DNA from: Aurifilum marmelostoma
Taxonomy: Eukaryota; Ascomycota; Sordariomycetes; Diaporthales; Cryphonectriaceae
Length of the DNA stretch: 64,000 nt
Direction of reading: 5' to 3'
Assembly (NCBI GenBank): GCA_027559495.1
Contig: JAMXSV010000008.1
Location: forward strand, 62,001 to 126,000
Shown here: positions 23,455 to 34,284 of the stretch, piece after piece
How positions within the stretch are numbered: position 1 is the first letter of the stretch
Layout of the letters: the number at the start of each line of letters is the position of its first letter
Notes under the pieces: model-generated
Database searches by the model: none
What the model was told of the DNA's origin: nothing
The model's input: the letters and a program-made list of their open reading frames with translations, nothing else
Position numbers and translations under genes: made by a program

Positions 23455-25009
23455 ATGGCACCATCCCCAGAGCATACCCCGTCGGCCCTGGCCAAGCCTG
23501 ACCTCGACGAGGTCGAAAAGGCAGAAAAGTTCTATGATGCCGACGGCGACGCGCTGGCTCCCACCGAGGAGGAGAAGGCCGCCTATATCCGCAAGCTCGA
23601 CTGGCACCTGATGCCCATCATCTTCGTCATCTACATGCTCTCTGTGCTGGACCGCTCCAACTTGGGCAATGCCCACCAGGCCGGCCTGGACGAGGGTATC
23701 GGTCTCGTCGGTAACCAGTACAATCTGCTGGGCACTCTCTTCTACGTTGGCTACATCTGCTCCATGTGGACCGTCACTGGTTGGAAGCAGTTCCCGGCCC
23801 ACATCTGGGCCCCCTGTGTCGTCTTTGCCTGGTCCAGTCTCTCCTCCCTCCAGTCCTCTGTCCACAACTTCTCGGGTCTGGCCGCTATCCGCTTCTTCCT
23901 CGGTGTCTTTGAGGCCATGTACGCCGGTGTTCCCGTCTACCTGTCCTTCTTCTACCCGCGTGACAAGATCGGCTTCAGGCAGGGTATTTTCATCTCGGGA
24001 AGCGCCCTGGCAAACGCCTACGGTGGCGCACTGGGCTACGCCATCCTGCTCATCAAGAGCAGCGTGCCCTCGTGGCGCATTCTGTTCCTCATCGAGGGCC
24101 TGCCCACCATGATCATGGTCATCGTCGCCTACTTTTTCCTCCCGGACAGCATCCGCGACGCCAGCTTCTTCACAGATCGTGAGAAGGAGGTCGCCTCGTA
24201 CTGCGTCAACCAGGGCCAGGTGGCCGACACCGATGAGGGGCAGCATACTGGCCTGCGCGTCAAGGAGATGCTCGCTGGTCTGAGGGACTGGCGCAGCTTC
24301 GTCACAGGGATCATCTACTTTGGCTGCAATGTAAGTTGAGAATTCTCGGAAGGATGTAAACCAATGACCCAGCCATCGCTGACCAGAGATCCCTCCTTCT
24401 CTTTTATAGGTCTCCTTCGCAAGCCTGCCACTCTTCGTCCCTAGCATCATCGCCGAGATTGGTGTCTTCACCAAAATCCAGTCCAATGGCCTGTCCGCGC
24501 CTCCTTACCTCTTCTGCTTCTTCGTCATCCTGGCCGTCAACTTCACCGCCGACAAGCTGCGCATAAGAGGTCCCTTTGTCAGCTTCTTCGGCGTCGTCGC
24601 CGCCGTGGGCTTCATCCTGCTCGCCACGACCACGGACCCCGTCCCTCGCTACCTCGGCGTCTACCTTGCCATTCTGATCTTTGTCAGCGTCTCGCTCATG
24701 ATGTCGTGGGTCTCCAACATGCACAGCACAGAGAGCAAGCGGGCGGGAGGCTGGACCGTGTTTCAGACGCTGGGCCAGTGCGGGCCCCTGCTGGGCACAA
24801 ATGTGTTCCCGGAGAGCGAGAAGCCGTACTATGTCAAGGGGTCGTGGATATCGACCGCCTTCTGCCTGCTTGTTGCCGTAGTCGCCGCCAGCCTGAGCTT
24901 CTCTCTCTGGCGGGAGAATAAGAAGCTCGACAGGGTCTTCAACGAGACCCAGGATGAAGACATGCCAGCTTCTGCTAGAAGGGCGAGAGGTTTTAGATAT
25001 ATTATCTAG
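23455..25009 (+). CDS. MFS permease, anion:cation symporter (Dal5/allantoate-type) family
   Basis: Two exons (23455-24330, 24410-25009) give 491 residues; the intron is GTAAGT..TAG, in phase 0. The N-terminus carries the typical KLDWHLMPIIFVIYMLSVLDRSNLGNA of the ACS family (charged DR between the first two helices). It continues with GNQYNLLGTLFYVGYI and FFLGVFEAMYAGVPVYLSFFYPR. Twelve hydrophobic segments are visible. Known members import allantoate, nicotinate, pantothenate, biotin, tartrate or other organic anions at the plasma membrane. It is divergent from the Ldh2-type gene and one gene away from the IlvD-type dehydratase, so a sugar acid or hydroxy acid is a reasonable substrate guess. 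The leader ends in A27. Confidence 0.92.
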
Positions 25010-25290
25010 GAAAGGGGTCCCGCGGGCTGTCTTGGACCATCTTGTATGTGTATACATGATGTTATCTTGAAAAGAAGAATGGCAAGCCGCATATGGACAG
25101 ATAGTTTACGCGATTACCAAAAGGTAATGAATGATACCTCGGTTACGCCATTAATCAGTAGTACAATGTGGTGACCCATTCTGTCATCTGAAATTCTTGA
25201 TATTTTGTGTCTATAGTATGTGAGAACTCTATATGGACGACGCCCCTCAACTCCGGAAAATGCGCCTTGTTTTGATTATCAAGGTTGAAG

Positions 25291-27414
25291 TCAATACACG
25301 CTGCCCTTGCTCCACTTACTCGCCGCCCTGATCTTCTTGCCATATAAATAAAAGATGAAGGGAACTGGGATCATCAGAGTTGCGAATCCAGCAAAGATAG
25401 ACTGGCCCGGGCCGACACCAAGATTTGCATAAAGAGGACTGATGGCCACTTGTTACAACCCAATGAGTTAGTATTATCGACAAGTTGTCTTTCGAAAGCA
25501 AGAAGCGGCAAGTCTAGAATACAGTGAACTCAGCAGTACTTACGAGGGAAGCCAGCCGCAAAAACACTGCGAAGAAACGTATTCGCGGCTACCGCGCTGG
25601 CAGCATACATCCTGAAGGTGTCGACGAGATAGTTGAGTGCAGCCTGGAAGATGGTGTTGAAACCACATCCCATGAGGTATAAGCCAAGGACCGGTGCGAT
25701 CCAGGGGGCGTTCTCAGGATCAGCGGTCCACGCCGTGATAAACTGGCCCGCGGCAAAGAGCACGGAGCCCAGCATCATCGGCGGCAGCCTCTTCTCGGGG
25801 ACCGCGCGATCCCCTGCGGCATGATACGCCTTGTTGTAGGCGAGCTGGTTTATGGTGTTGAGCGCGGCACCCGTGATGCTGCCCAGGCAGATGGCGAGGA
25901 AGGGCAGCTCGCTCTGGAGCAGGTTCCAGCCACGAATCTCACCAAAGATGATAGGTACTGCGCCTAGCTGCATGTATAGAATTCCATAGCAGAAGGAGGC
26001 GTAGAGGGCCATCAGGAAGCAGATGGGGGTACAGAGCAGCTGGATCGGTCTGACGAGAAACTTTCGGCAGAGCTCAGAAATGGTCGGCTCCCACTCCTCA
26101 AACTTTGCATGCAGCGCAAAGTTCCCGCTGTCGTGACGCAGCCTCCGTGCTTTAGCCACGAGAAGAACCGGGGGATACGTCTCGTCGATGAAGATGACGG
26201 CGTTGAGGAGCACAAAGGACTGCAGGATTCCTGTTAGATATTCGGTCCAGCGCCAGCCAAGATATGGCACCTGTACGACAGCCGCAGAGACTATTGGGCC
26301 GAGCGTTGGTCCACCGACAACTGCCAGGGCATAACCAGCCATGGCAATACCACGATGTGCCGGCGAGAAGAGCTAGAACGATGGAAATTGGGTTTCTTAG
26401 TCATCTTAATCACCCATGAATAGAAGGGAAAGAAAAAAAGAAAAATCTGTACCAGTGAAGAGAAATAGAAAGGGAGGGGGGGGGGGGAGGGAGAGGAGGA
26501 GGAAGGGTAAGACAAAAAAAAAAAGTTAGACCTACATCACCGAGGACGCCGCCTGTGTTGGTGACGGGCGCGGATGCGAAGAAGGCACCAAAGAACCGGG
26601 TAATCATGATTGTCTGCAGGTCTTTGGCAGTGGCTGTTGCGAAGGAGAAACAGATAGAGACGAACATGGGGGTGAGCACAGCAACGCGCCGGCCATAGAC
26701 TTCAGAGAGAGGCGCCCACAGCAGAGGGCCGAGGCCAAAGCCGAGCAGGAAGAGGGTCGTCCCCAGGGTGGCCACCTCGGTGCTCACCCGGAATTGAGAG
26801 GCGATCTGGTCTGTTCCCGCAGAGTATGAAGACGAGGCCCAGGTTGCTGTCATGGTGACGAGGCCGTACAGGAGGGTGGTGGTGATCTTTTTGTGTGTCG
26901 ACCAGTTCAGAGGGCGGTAGGGATCATCAGGCCCTTCAAAGTCCACGAGCTCGGCCGGTGTTGTTTTTTGGTGTGTCAGAGGGTGTGTGAATTGAGGGAC
27001 TGGCCGGCTGCGTAGCCTTGACAGGACGGTTTCTCTCCTCGATATCGTGCGGCTGAGCGACAGACCGCTCGCGTTGGCCTGGTTGTTTCCTCCTCTTTGG
27101 CTGCTTCTCCTGCTGCGAGAGCGTGTCCAGGTCGGCCGTGTCTCGAGCGCACAGGGACGATGACCATCGTGGTGGTCTTTTTCGTTGGGATCATGGCAGT
27201 CCTCGTCGTCCTCGTCGTCGCTGTGATCCGTTTCCGCATCTGACATGGCGACTCCTCCGGACTCGACATCTTCGTCTGGCCTGGGGTGGTAGTGATGAGG
27301 GTCGTGGAGGTGCGGCAAGGGGTGCTGGTCCAAAGACCCTGTGCTTGAGCTTCCAAGATCTTCCTGGCCCGTCTTCTCCCGCAGGGGAATGGGAGAATCA
27401 TCTCTGTCCGCCAT
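25291..27414 (-). CDS. MFS transporter, DHA1 (drug/polyamine) type, with long His/Asp-rich N-terminus
   Basis: Three exons (26536-27414, 25544-26372, 25291-25448) give 621 residues. The junctions keep VLGD|LFSPAHRG and FP|LAISPLYANLGVGPGQSIFAG, both diagnostic of fungal DHA1 carriers. Before the first helix come FEGPDDPYRPLNWSTHKK and the motif WAPLSEVYGRR. The cytoplasmic N-terminus (about 170 residues) is unusually long and low-complexity: first rich in His/Pro, then in Asp/Glu/His (DHSDDEDDEDCHD), then Arg/Ser. Relatives export azoles, polyamines or toxins by proton antiport at the plasma membrane. The substrate is not predictable. Its 3' end faces the ACS permease with only 281 bp between stops. 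Confidence 0.9.
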
Positions 27415-29450
27415 GGCTATAGTGTCAACTTATTTATGAGGCTAGAGAACGGTTTGCGCAAGAGGTCGAGGCTTGGGTGATCGTCGTAGTTGTTGGTCAC
27501 CACTGCTTGCCGCTGACGAGAGTGGTCCACAGCACAAGGATTGACTAGGGTTGAATAATCAGTATTAGCCAGAGGAATTTCTTTAATTTGTAACGAGATA
27601 TGTGTATGGACGCAATCTTGAAGAAGAGAGAAAGAAACAGAACGAAAGACGATATACAGGGGAATTATTATATACAAAAAGACCAGTCATTCATCTGCAC
27701 CACGCGGTGGCGTTGTGGGAGCAAAATGTCGTAAACCTTAGAAAGAAGAGGCGAGGAGAGGACTGACTCTGGGAATCACGCACTTGACGTCACTCGGCCT
27801 GTCGCTTTTTGCCGTGCAGTGTAAATAGTGCTATATAGCGAAGCAATTGTTGCTGTATCTCTTTATTTCCGCGCGCAGTAGCAGCGAGGGTCTGGCCGAG
27901 CCGGTACCGATGTGCCTAGCCGGTACCGATGTGCCGGGTAGCCGTGTCCTGGGCGAGTCAAAGCTGTGAGGCATTGTGGCCAATAGATTTAGTCGGAAGT
28001 CAGTCTTTCTATAAGTCGTAATCGGTCTTGGTGGGGGAGCAATGGTGTATATACTAAAGAGTTGGTGGTCATGGCGATGGAGTATCAAAGACTCACTCAT
28101 GGCCTCCCATATGCGGCCAGAAGTATGCATCGTGGACAGGAGCCAGCAAGCAGGTCCACAATGCGCCTAATGTCACAGCCAGAGCCAGCTAGCGAAAAAG
28201 GTTGCACTCCCTTTCTTGCTCTGTGAGTGGTGGTCATACTCTTAATATCACTTGCCTTTTGCCTTTGATTGAACATGGTCCTGGGTCCACTATCCAACTG
28301 CCGGCGTGCGCAAAGCAGCCAGGAATGACAACTCATAACTACTTGTCCGTGGGGTGAGACAGGAATGTCAAACGAAGATAGCAAGAAACACCACCATTTG
28401 ATCACTTTTGATGCACTGCGCGGTCTCAAGCAGCTCCGGTAGATTGAATAATGGCCGCAATATGTTTCATTTCAGATCAGTAGCATCACAAACCCTATTT
28501 CAACTTTTGGTAATTATCTCCCTGTCATCTGCTCATTGTTCATTCATTTCTAAGAGACGAGGGTAATGGATATCAATTAATACTGATCTCTGATACTGAG
28601 CGCGGGAGAAAGTGTCCACCGTGCCTCGGCTCAGACTGCCAGACACGGTCTTAGTACAGCCCGCCTGATAAAGGAACGGAACTGTGGCGTTCCCTTCTTG
28701 AGATTCGCCGGCAGACGGAACAAGGCGAGGGCAGGCCCCCCAGGCTTGTCAGATGGAATTTACTTACAGTATGATGGTACCATAATAGAAGAAGAAGGTT
28801 AGCGCTGATACGGATCAGGAGGCGTAGAGATAAGATCCCCTGGACCATCGTTCTTACTTGTCCTCCTGATTGGCCTGCTACGCCGCGATAAAACGCTGGG
28901 GCGCCTCCAAATAAGATACATGCCCACCCGCCTGCTGATACGGCGGAGGTCAGTCAAGAGGCAGGGATGAGGGGAAAAGGGTTCAAGTGCGGCAATGAAA
29001 GAGACAGAGAGAGATATATGAATACAAGGTAGTATATCATTCGCTCCGCTGACAGCAAGGCTCACGCACTTCCCCTCGTATCATGACTCGAAAGACAAGA
29101 TAATCAGATTGAAAATCTAACCCTCGTGGTGGAGGTTGGTATAAGACGGGAGGTAGACGGATCTCTCGATCGAGCCAGTCCTCCTTTCTCCCTCCTCTTC
29201 CTCCAGCTTCGACAGTAGTCAAGTCACACCTTGATTACGTGCCAGCCAAGCCTTTCTTCTGAATCCCATCGACAGGGGCTGACCGCTATCACACTCAACC
29301 TGCGCTATCATATCATTAGGCATTAATCATCATCAAGTGGCCAGCAGCTTTCTATCAAGGCCCTCCTCCTTCTTTCCTTCTTCTTCTCGTTCTACTCTGA
29401 GTCATCCTTTTTCCTACAAAATTTTGTTCTTGGGCAAAGAAGCCCATGTG
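27415..29450. other. Divergent intergenic region
   Basis: 2.0 kb between the DHA1 carrier (-) and the APC permease (+). It holds an 18-bp direct repeat (27899-27935). Many short frames are present, and none looks coding. Confidence 0.55.
27899..27935. repeat. 18-bp direct repeat, one base apart
   Basis: AGCCGGTACCGATGTGCC occurs at 27899-27916 and again at 27918-27935. Confidence 0.9.
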
Positions 29451-29451
29451 A
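29446..29451 (+). promoter_or_regulatory. Start-stop upstream ORF overlapping main start codon
   Basis: The leader reads ATGTGATGG. The ATG at 29446 is followed at once by TGA (29449-29451), whose last A is the first base of the ATG of the permease at 29451. A minimal ATG-stop element like this can hold ribosomes at the stop and permit short-range reinitiation. The effect here is inferred. Confidence 0.5.
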
Positions 29452-31644
29452 TGGCCGAGCCAGTGGTAGAGCGAAGGGCCTCCAACCCAGGACAGGAGCA
29501 CGATGAGGACCGCCTGGCCCAGTTCGGATACAAGCAGGAGCTGAAGAGAGACTGGGGTCTGGCCCACAACTTCGGTGTGTCGTTCAGTATCATCAGTGTC
29601 ATCACGGGCATCACCACCCTCTTCAGCTATGGCCTCAACACTGGCGGTCCTGGTGTCATGAGTGTCGGGTGGATTCTGGTCTCCTTCTTCACCATGCTCG
29701 TCGCAATCGCCATGGCCGAGATCGTCTCTGCCATTCCAACAAGTGGAGGACCCTACTTCTGGGCTGCAATGCTAGCCCCTCCCCGCTGGAGCCCCTTTGC
29801 CGCGTGGTAAGTGCATGTAATGATTCTAAAAATATTATTGGCTGAGGGAAATTGTGTGCGAGTGAGAGCACAAGAGGATCTGCCTTATACCTGACGTCTA
29901 GTTCTCTTTTTCTAGGTTGACCGGCTGGTTTAATCTGCTCGGTCAGGTGGCTGTGACCACAGGCATCAGCTTTGGCCTGGCCGGTCTAATCGCAACGGCG
30001 GCCAAAGTAAAGAATCCCGATTTTGAAGGAAGTGCACCGCAGACGATCGGCATCTACGCCGCGGTTCTCATCTCTCATGTGAGTCGCATTCACAACATTT
30101 TCTACCAAAATTATCACTGCTTCACCTGGCATCACTTTTCCGGATCTAACACAAGAGCAGGGCCTAGTGAACACCTTTGGAGTGCACATCCTAAAGTATC
30201 TCAACAACATCTCCATCTTCCTCCACAGCGCAGGAGTCACCGCCATTGTACGTTGCCATGGGCCCTCCGGCATCCATAGCCCCCCTCCCTCCGGAACATA
30301 GCCTCCAATATGATCAGACTACTATCACAGGAGCTCGTTCCCTCTGACACCTCGAGAAAGCTTTCGAGATGATTAATATCTTGTCTTCGATGGCTAACGC
30401 AGCACTGATCAGGCCATTGCTGTCTTGGCCAAGGCGCCCATACACCAGTCTGGGAAGTTCGTGTAAGTGTTCACGGAAATGTTGATCTTTATAATCTTTT
30501 GTCCAGGTTCACATTTTCGTCTCGTTTCATAAGGGCTGAACTCCTTGATTAACAGATTTGCCACATTCTACGATGGTACGGGCCTCGATGGGATCGGATG
30601 GAGCATGAGGGCCAGTCCCGCATACGTGGCGATGTGTGGTTCTCTCATGTCCCAATACACGCTCACGGGATTCGACGCGTCTGCACACCTCTCAGAGGAG
30701 ACCCGCCGGGCTGATTGGAGCGCTCCTATTGGTGTCGTTTCGAGTGTCGGCTTCAGTGCCATCTTTGGATTCTTCGTCCTGATGGCCTTCCTGTTCTCCA
30801 TCCAGAACTTTGAAGATACCTTGGACAACGAGTATTCCCAGCCTGTCCTGAAGATCTTGGTCGATGTCTTTGGGGAGAATGGTGCTCTGGCTGTGTTCTC
30901 CATCATTATGAGTGAGTGTGGCCTCTCTTCACCTTGCCCTGACTATCCCCTCGCCATTCCCTACAGCGCCGCTTTGGCTGACCATTTTCAACAATGAAAA
31001 AAAAAACAGTCTGTGTCTGGCACTGTGGTCTCTTCTCCATGACATCCAACTCTCGCATGATGTTTGCCTTTTCTCGAGATGGAGGCATTCCCGGATTCTT
31101 CCACAAGGTCGACCAGCGATTCCGATCACCCATCCGCACCATCTGGCTCGCTGCTACCCTGTCCTTCATCCTGGCCTTGCCATCCCTCGGTTCAACCGTT
31201 GCATTCTCTGCTGCCACTTCGATCGCGACCATCGGTCTGTACATCTCCTATGGCCTTCCTATCCTCATCGGTCTCGTCTGGCATCGCAACTTCACGGCCA
31301 TGAAGGGCCCATTCAACCTCCATGGCTTGTCTCGAGTCATCGCAGGAGGCGCGTGTGCTTGGATTGCGTGCATCACCGTGGTCTTCTGCCTCCCGGAGGC
31401 CAACCCAGTCACCAGCCAGACTCTGAACTACACGGTCGTCGCCGTAGGCATTATCGGCATCTTCGCTATCGGCTCGTGGGTCATCTGGGCACACCGCTGG
31501 TTCACTGGACCGGCCGAGGAGGTGGCTGAGGCCATGCGGCTTGGTGTCGACCTGACCGAGCCCGGCGCTCTGGAGCAAAAGGAGGCAGAGGCGATAAATC
31601 ATGCCAAGGGCTTGCATGTATCTGAACAACAGGCGACCCAATGA
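29451..31644 (+). CDS. APC-family amino-acid permease (GABA permease type)
   Basis: Six exons (29451-29806, 29916-30078, 30161-30247, 30413-30462, 30556-30911, 31010-31644) give 548 residues, and all junctions keep frame. Family marks: YKQELKRDWGLAHNFGVSFSIISVITG at the first helix, NTGGPGVMSVGW, SAIPTSGGPYFWAAMLAP, GFDASAHLSEET, SRDGGIPGF and GPFNLHG. There are twelve hydrophobic segments and a hydrophilic tail. Relatives (Uga4/Bat1-like) import GABA, choline or other amino compounds at the plasma membrane, or act on the vacuole. The start is the ATG at 29451; the same frame is open further upstream but only from a non-ATG codon. The out-of-frame ATG 5 bp upstream forms a start-stop element. 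Confidence 0.92.
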
Positions 31645-32750
31645 ACTATCTACTAATGTTCTGCATAGAGAAGGAGGGGGCAGGGAGATCACAACGCCAA
31701 GTTTCTATGGTGTCGATGGACCTGTTATAGTATAAAGCTTGACGTTTGCACGTGTATCTATAATTATTGAAAAAGATTGCCTGTTAGAGATAAATAGACG
31801 GGGAAAATTGATGGAAATTCATGTGTTGTATCGCCACTTGGCCTAGTCAAATTTACACTTACGGATTTATTCTGCAGTTTGCCTACTGATCCTAGCATGG
31901 AAAGCTAGAATTATTTCTCCTTAGAATGTGTCTCATATAGTGTGACGGTGGTCCACTCGGAAAATTCAAGATCTGATAGTCCGTACAACCTCCAGTTCCG
32001 GATGCGGCGGGAAGCGGCATTGAGAATGTGGCAGCGTACATAGTATACAGACGGGAGGTTCGCTGCGGTGTCACTTGGTTGATTACGATGCATTACAATA
32101 ATTAGTAAACAGACGACAATCTCGCGTGACTGCAGGAAAGAAGAAGAAAAAAAAGAAGAGAGAGAAAAAAAAGGCAAGCACCAACTCATCCTCTCAAGCA
32201 TTAAGCACCAGGATATTCTAAAAATGGTACATGTCAAACTTGTCGAACCATTCTTCTTTAGCTCAAGAGACTAGGGCGAGCAAATCAGCTGTAGGCTACC
32301 AATTAAGGTGATGTGCCTGTGCGACAACTGAGCTGAGAGAGAGCCACTCTGTGCTTTGGAGACCGCCGACATTACTACCCATTCTTTCCGTCCACCCCTG
32401 CCGCAGCTGGAAGGGCTGGATTTTGAGAAGGATCGTTGTTGAAGATCGGTTCCTAACTATTGAGCGACGAGCTGAAAAATGCCCGCAGGTTATCCAAGCG
32501 GAGCCGGCTGCGTGGCGGCGGGGTTAAGTATTGGCCATCGTTCCCTCCTCGTTACCGGTAAGTTAAAAGACACCCCCCCACTCGATTATTTAATTTTCCT
32601 AGACCAGGACCAGGACCCTGGAACCCGCCCGCCATAAAAAGGTTATCACCTTAAGAAGAGGGTCTGAACGTGCGGGATGAAGCTGGTCTTGGCCTGGTCG
32701 TCACAACTGCACCAGAAGATCCCGCCCGCCCCCCCTCCCCAAAACACATC
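31645..32750. other. Intergenic region
   Basis: 1.1 kb between two plus-strand genes; purine-rich around 32140-32175 (many A). No gene is recognised. Confidence 0.55.
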
Positions 32751-33093
32751 ATGTCGCTTCACGAATTTCGCAGCCTCGGAGACGGTATATCTCTGTACAC
32801 GCCTGTCACTGAGACGCCACCAAGTGCAACAGATCAACCGACGCTCATTGTTCTTTGTACATGGTTAGGCGGTGCAACAAGCAAACGAATCCAGAAATAT
32901 ACCGAGGGCTACCACAGAGCATGGCCCAACTCGAGCATCCTCCTAATTCGCACTGTCGCAACCGAGTATGCATTCTTGAGCGAAGAGGCCCTCATTAGGA
33001 AACTTCGGCCAGCACAATGCGAGATCAGAAGGATCCTCGAGAAGACGACGACACAAGCCAGAAGCGGCAACATCCGCCAGCCAGCATCCCAAT

Positions 33094-33129
<36 letters not shown>

Positions 33130-33804
33130 ACAATCGTCCGACTGGGATTAAGAAAGATCCTGCAGTACTACTGCATGTGTTCTCAAACGGCGGGGCCAAT
33201 ATTGCCATCCAGCTGCTTAGCTCTATGAATAAGATCCTGGACACCATCGGTAGAGACACTCCCCCTTGCCCTGCGGCAGATCGTGCTCGACGGCTGCCCT
33301 GGCGATCCAAGCGTATACAACACATACCTCGCCGCCTCACACTCAATTCCCCTCACACATCCTCTCCGACCTATTCTGTGTGCTGCGCTATATCTTGTCG
33401 TGGCCGGCATTGCTGGCCTTGAGAGGCTAGGCATACGAAAACACCTCGCAAGGACAATGAGGCAGCAGCTCAACAGCCCCAACATATTTTCGTCGGCGGC
33501 GTTCAGGCTCTACCTTGCATCAGAAGCAGACGGGATTATGGACATGCACGATATCCGGTCCCATCAGGTGCAGGCTTCGGCCAGCGGGTTGAGGACGGAC
33601 TTGGTTGTTTTTAGTAAAGCTAAGCACTGCAGTCTTATTGTGGAGGACGAAACGCGCTACTGGAACAGTATAATATCTCGCTGGGAGGAGGGAACTGTGT
33701 CAACCAAACAGAGTCTTGCGAACCCAACAGATGGCAATGGGGATCTTCCTACAGTTCGGCACATGTATAATCCAGCAACTCCTGTGGGCAGAAGTCACCT
33801 GTAA
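32751..33804 (+). CDS. DUF829/TMEM53 (PaxU-like) protein, frameshifted in a C5 run
   Basis: The first frame (from ATG 32751) encodes TDQPTLIVLCTWLGGATSKRIQKY, then LLHVFSNGGANIAIQLL, the nucleophile-elbow-like and core motifs of the DUF829 alpha/beta-hydrolase-like family. The second frame continues with ALRQIVLDGCPGDPSVYNTY, where the family has LVLDSCPG, and runs to the stop at 33804. The two join if one C of the run 33261-33265 is surplus, giving 350 residues (IGRDTPLALRQIV). The family includes TMEM53, a nuclear-envelope protein, and fungal PaxU-like proteins; biochemical activity is not settled. A run of eleven alanines is encoded by a pure CAG/GCA microsatellite. The extension of about 45 residues after the family's usual RW end looks disordered. 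Confidence 0.8.
33094..33128 (+). repeat. CAG microsatellite encoding polyalanine
   Basis: Eleven CAG units plus a partial one, read as GCA (Ala) in the DUF829 gene. Its purity suggests length polymorphism between strains. Confidence 0.9.
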
Positions 33805-34284
33805 CCCGGCATGACTAATATATCCAGCTACCAAGGCTCTCCAGTTTCCAACACTGGGTCCCAAGGGCCATAACAACTGAGACGAGGAGGGGCTGGTTAG
33901 GAAATCAGGAGCTGGATCGCTAGAGAAAGTAATAGTCAGAACTGATAGGAATAGGGAGCTGCTTTGGCTGTGAGACATCGACAAGAAGGTAGAAGTAATT
34001 AGCTTAAAGACCGAACACTCAATAGGAGAGGTGATACACCTGATACACACCTGATAGTCATCATACTGTTTTTTGTGAAGTAAGGACAGCTGCAAGGTGC
34101 TGAAATGAGGTAGAGAAAGAAACGGTTCCCTCTTTTACGTTGTCGAACTAAGGTTATTAAATCATAGCTATTCTCACCTCCTCCCAAACCCAATATACAA
34201 TTAAGCTTGATTATCCCTTCATATGTTTCCCTGAATCAGTTCTGAGACAGACTCCCTTACCACCCTCGCCAAAGATTGATTCCC
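33805..34284. other. Convergent intergenic region
   Basis: 480 bp between the 3' ends of the DUF829 and alcohol dehydrogenase genes. Nothing notable is seen. Confidence 0.55.

Noticed and set aside
23407..24486. 359-residue minus-strand open frame
   Set aside because: Antisense to the ACS permease and crosses its intron; rich in Gly/Asp/Val as expected for a complement frame.
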